Positions 4,614 through 6,458 of a DNA stretch of 6,458 nucleotides are shown here, piece by piece (position 1 is the first letter of the stretch; each line of letters begins with the position of its first letter). The notes under the pieces were generated by a model. It searched no databases. It saw nothing but the letters and a program-made list of their open reading frames with translations, and was not told the DNA's origin. Origin of the DNA: Oscillospiraceae bacterium. Its GTDB lineage: Bacteria; Bacillota; Clostridia; Oscillospirales; Ruminococcaceae. The DNA is taken from assembly GCA_031260615.1 (NCBI GenBank), contig JAISLG010000028.1, forward strand, positions 1-6,458, written 5' to 3'. A program made the translations under genes and the position numbers.

Positions 4614-5840
4614 ATGAAATATATAATCAACGCGCGAATCCACACACTTGACGAACTCGGCACAATCGAAAAGGGCTGGGTATCATTCGAGGACGGCATA
4701 ATAACCGCTGTCGGTGAAATGTCGGAATATGCAAATCCCGACAATCCCGACAATCCCGACAATCCCGACAATCCTGATAATCCTGACAACAAGGACATTT
4801 TCGATGCACACGGGGCGAATTTGTACCCCGGATTTATTGATGCCCATTCTCATCTTGGAATGTTCCCCGACGGGTATGGCGACGATGACGCGAATGAATC
4901 CTCCGACCCGATAACGCCGCATTTACGCGCCGTTGACGGCGTGGACATATTCGACCGCGGTTTCGCCGAAGCGCGGAAAAACGGAATAACTACTGTGGTT
5001 ACGGGCGCGGGCAGTGCCAACCTGTTCGGGGGGCAACTCGCCGCGTTACACACTGCGCGGCGGACGGACGGGAAATATGCAAAGTCCGTGGACAAACTCG
5101 TAATCACCGCGCCGATAGCGTTCAAAATGGCACTCGGTGAAAATCCGAAACGCGTTCACGGCGAAAATGACCGTACCCCGAATACCCGACAAGGGAACGC
5201 CGCATTGATACGCGAAACGCTTACAAAAGCGCGTGAGTATGCGGAAAAACTCGAAAAATACGAGGCGGACACAGAAAACAATGACAAGCCCGACTTTGAC
5301 GCGAAATTATCCGCGTTGTTACCGCTGATACGGGGGGAAGTAGCGGCGCATATCCATTGCCACCGCGCGGACGATATAATGACGGCGATACGGCTCGCGG
5401 AGGAATTCGGGTTCAAATACGTCCTTATCCACGCAACGGATTCGGCGAAAATCGCCGCCGAACTCGCGGAACACAATGCACGCGCGATAATCGGGCCGCT
5501 AATCTCGGAGCGCGTTAAACCCGAAATGGCGGCGTTATCGGTGAACACGGCGGCGGCATTATCGCGTAACGGCGTGCCGTATGCAGTCTGTACCGACCAC
5601 CCTGTTGTGCCTGCGGAGTATTTGATATTATCGGCGGCGTTGACGATACGGGGGGGCGTGTCGAAGGAGAACGCGTTGCGGAGTATTACCTCGGCGGCGG
5701 CGGATATATTAGGCTTGTCGGACAAGATAGGGCGTATCAAGACGGGGCTGTATGCGGATTTTGCGGTAGTTAAGGGGAATTTTACGGACGTGACGGCGGA
5801 TACGTTGGCGACGTTTGTATTGGGCGAGAAAGTACGGTGA
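4614..5840 (+). CDS. Metal-dependent amidohydrolase (imidazolonepropionase/dihydroorotase-like superfamily)
   Basis: This 408-residue protein is a cytosolic TIM-barrel amidohydrolase; the substrate is not identifiable. An N-terminal beta-sandwich strand set (residues 1-36) leads to PGFIDAHSH (72-80), with metal ligands H78 and H80. Next come a possible bridging lysine K171 in AFKMALGENPKRVHG, HIHCH (246-250), H273 in LIHATDS, and D328 in CTDHPVVP, which aligns with the catalytic Asp. IGRIKTGLYADFAVVKG (372-388) returns to the beta-sandwich. The motif set suggests the group that includes imidazolonepropionase-like enzymes. An (NPD)6-NKD insert occupies residues 41-61, just before the first metal motif. 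There is no clear Shine-Dalgarno before ATG 4614, only an A-rich leader. It is the last gene of the TA/aro block and is followed by a hairpin. Nothing links it to the shikimate pathway except position. Confidence 0.9.
   Translation: MKYIINARIHTLDELGTIEKGWVSFEDGIITAVGEMSEYANPDNPDNPDNPDNPDNPDNKDIFDAHGANLYPGFIDAHSHLGMFPDGYGDDDANESSDPITPHLRAVDGVDIFDRGFAEARKNGITTVVTGAGSANLFGGQLAALHTARRTDGKYAKSVDKLVITAPIAFKMALGENPKRVHGENDRTPNTRQGNAALIRETLTKAREYAEKLEKYEADTENNDKPDFDAKLSALLPLIRGEVAAHIHCHRADDIMTAIRLAEEFGFKYVLIHATDSAKIAAELAEHNARAIIGPLISERVKPEMAALSVNTAAALSRNGVPYAVCTDHPVVPAEYLILSAALTIRGGVSKENALRSITSAAADILGLSDKIGRIKTGLYADFAVVKGNFTDVTADTLATFVLGEKVR
4734..4796 (+). repeat. In-frame 9-bp minisatellite encoding (NPD)6-NKD
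   Basis: AATCCCGAC is repeated exactly four times (4734-4769), then AATCCTGAT, AATCCTGAC and the decayed AACAAGGAC. The unit is a multiple of three and in frame, so a gain or loss of copies changes protein length by three residues and never shifts the frame. It encodes a run of Asn-Pro-Asp triplets at residues 41-61 of the amidohydrolase, where relatives have a short linker before DAxGxxxxPGFIDAHxH. The four identical copies indicate recent expansion; the 3' ones are older. Confidence 0.95.
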
Positions 5841-5848
5841 GGGTAATA

Positions 5849-5884
5849 TACCACTAAGATACGCGCCGCGTATTTTTAGTGGTA
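5849..5884 (+). terminator. Hairpin after the amidohydrolase, probable terminator
   Basis: TACCACTAA (5849-5857) pairs with TTAGTGGTA (5876-5884), and ATACGCG (5859-5865) with CGCGTAT (5867-5873), leaving a small bulge of G against TT. The tip must open to about five bases. The stem begins 9 bases after the amidohydrolase stop and is followed by TTATTCCCC rather than a clean T-run. It would therefore be an imperfect intrinsic terminator, or could be an mRNA-stabilising end. It fits as the end of the 1200-5840 transcript. Confidence 0.6.
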
Positions 5885-5902
5885 TTATTCCCCACTCCCC
5901 TG

Positions 5903-5931
5903 TTGACATTTTCCCCGATACATATTATTCT
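5903..5931 (+). promoter_or_regulatory. Sigma-70-type promoter candidate for the membrane sensor gene
   Basis: TTGACA (5903-5908), a perfect -35 match, is followed after 17 bases by TATTCT (5926-5931), a 4/6 match to the -10 box. Transcription would start near 5938, giving a leader of about 110 bases. That leader holds a small hairpin, AACCT (5949-5953) with AGGTT (5960-5964). A second -10-like TATAAT at 5982-5987 lacks a convincing -35. The position between a likely terminator and the next gene supports the call. Confidence 0.55.
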
Positions 5932-6050
5932 TATACAGGCTAAACCTTAACCTACACAAAGGTTGGTGCTTTACTTTCTACTATAATACTTAACGTGTGC
6001 GCCTTAATGCAAGTTGCAATAAAAGTCGCAGACGCGTCGAAAATCTTCCT

Positions 6051-6458
6051 ATGAAAAAGTATCCCCCACTGAAACTCAAATTAACAGTATTCCTCACACA
6101 GATTTCACTTGTTACCGTGGTGGTACTTCTTGCCGCCGCGCTGTTTTTCGTGTCCATTATCGAGAAACTCAGTGCGGAGGACGAACTCCGCACCGCGCTT
6201 AAACAAATCGAAATCAAGATTGCGAACGCTACTGAAACACTGTTAGTCGAGGAACACACTCTCACGCAAATGTCACTCACAAAGGCTAACGCGCTTGAAC
6301 TTTTGCTGAAATACAACATATCCGCCGCCACCTCGCAAGAGGAACTCGACAAGGTACGAGCCGTTTTGCAAACGGAGGAGATAAATATAATCGACACTTC
6401 GGGGCGTATAATAAATGCCTCGCCGCCCACTTCGATAGGCAGCGACGGCAAAATTTAC
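6051..6458 (+). CDS. Membrane-anchored sensor protein, N-terminal part (runs off the window)
   Basis: The reading frame from ATG 6051 is open for 136 codons to the window edge without a stop. It starts with a short basic segment (MKKYPPLKLKL) and one long hydrophobic span (about residues 12-36), then an extracytoplasmic part. That part has a helical stretch rich in Glu, Leu and Lys (37-108), then INIIDTSGRIINASPPTSIG (111-130). This last motif, hydrophobic strand then DxxGRI then S or P and IG, resembles the ligand-binding Cache-type domains of chemoreceptors, histidine kinases and SpoIIE-like phosphatases. The cytoplasmic output domain lies beyond the window, so which of these it is cannot be said. 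No Shine-Dalgarno is visible before the ATG. A candidate promoter lies about 120 bases upstream. Confidence 0.75.
   Translation, partial: MKKYPPLKLKLTVFLTQISLVTVVVLLAAALFFVSIIEKLSAEDELRTALKQIEIKIANATETLLVEEHTLTQMSLTKANALELLLKYNISAATSQEELDKVRAVLQTEEINIIDTSGRIINASPPTSIGSDGKIY

Noticed and set aside
5156..5854. 232-codon open frame on the minus strand
   Set aside because: It lies opposite the well-supported amidohydrolase and has shadow-like Ser/Ala-rich composition with no domain.
5990..6451. 153-codon open frame on the minus strand at the right end
   Set aside because: It mirrors the sensor gene, whose + frame shows a transmembrane span and a Cache-like motif; the minus translation is Ser-rich and featureless.

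Overview
This 6.46 kb window is a gene-dense bacterial segment in which every supported gene is on the + strand. No marker fixes the taxon. Shine-Dalgarno sites, a TTG start, mid-range GC and the style of the amidohydrolase and membrane sensor would fit an anaerobe such as a clostridial or spirochaetal gut bacterium, but that is a weak inference.

Layout. Positions 1-205 are non-coding and hold a run of about seven 10-bp repeats (70-140) bracketed by an 11-bp inverted repeat (24-34 / 174-184). Next is a metallo-beta-lactamase-fold protein (206-1069) whose metal-ligand motif has decayed to RNDDTC, so it looks like a pseudoenzyme. A 130-bp gap with overlapping hairpins and a 12-bp tandem repeat leads into a tightly packed block from 1200 to 5840. 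Its order is: Phd-like antitoxin, PIN toxin, shikimate dehydrogenase (aroE), small antitoxin, RelE/ParE-like toxin, shikimate kinase (aroK), a second small antitoxin, a second RelE/ParE-like toxin, and a metal-dependent amidohydrolase. A hairpin (5849-5884) follows the amidohydrolase. A TTGACA-17-TATTCT promoter candidate then precedes the start of a membrane sensor protein that runs off the right edge.

How the genes relate. AroE and AroK catalyse two steps of chorismate synthesis (dehydroshikimate to shikimate to shikimate-3-phosphate). They are separated and flanked by three complete-looking toxin-antitoxin (TA) pairs. The two RelE/ParE-like pairs on either side of aroK are diverged paralogues of each other, sharing the antitoxin C-terminus, the overlapping antitoxin/toxin junction and the toxin C-terminus. 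The alternation TA-aroE-TA-aroK-TA on one strand, with short or overlapping gaps, is the most unusual property of the window. It suggests either repeated TA insertion into an aro operon or a selected arrangement in which addiction modules stabilise the biosynthetic genes. Other notable items are a 63-bp array of 9-bp units encoding (NPD)6-NKD inside the amidohydrolase, a duplicated C-terminal module in the Phd-like antitoxin, and a change in codon style along the amidohydrolase gene.
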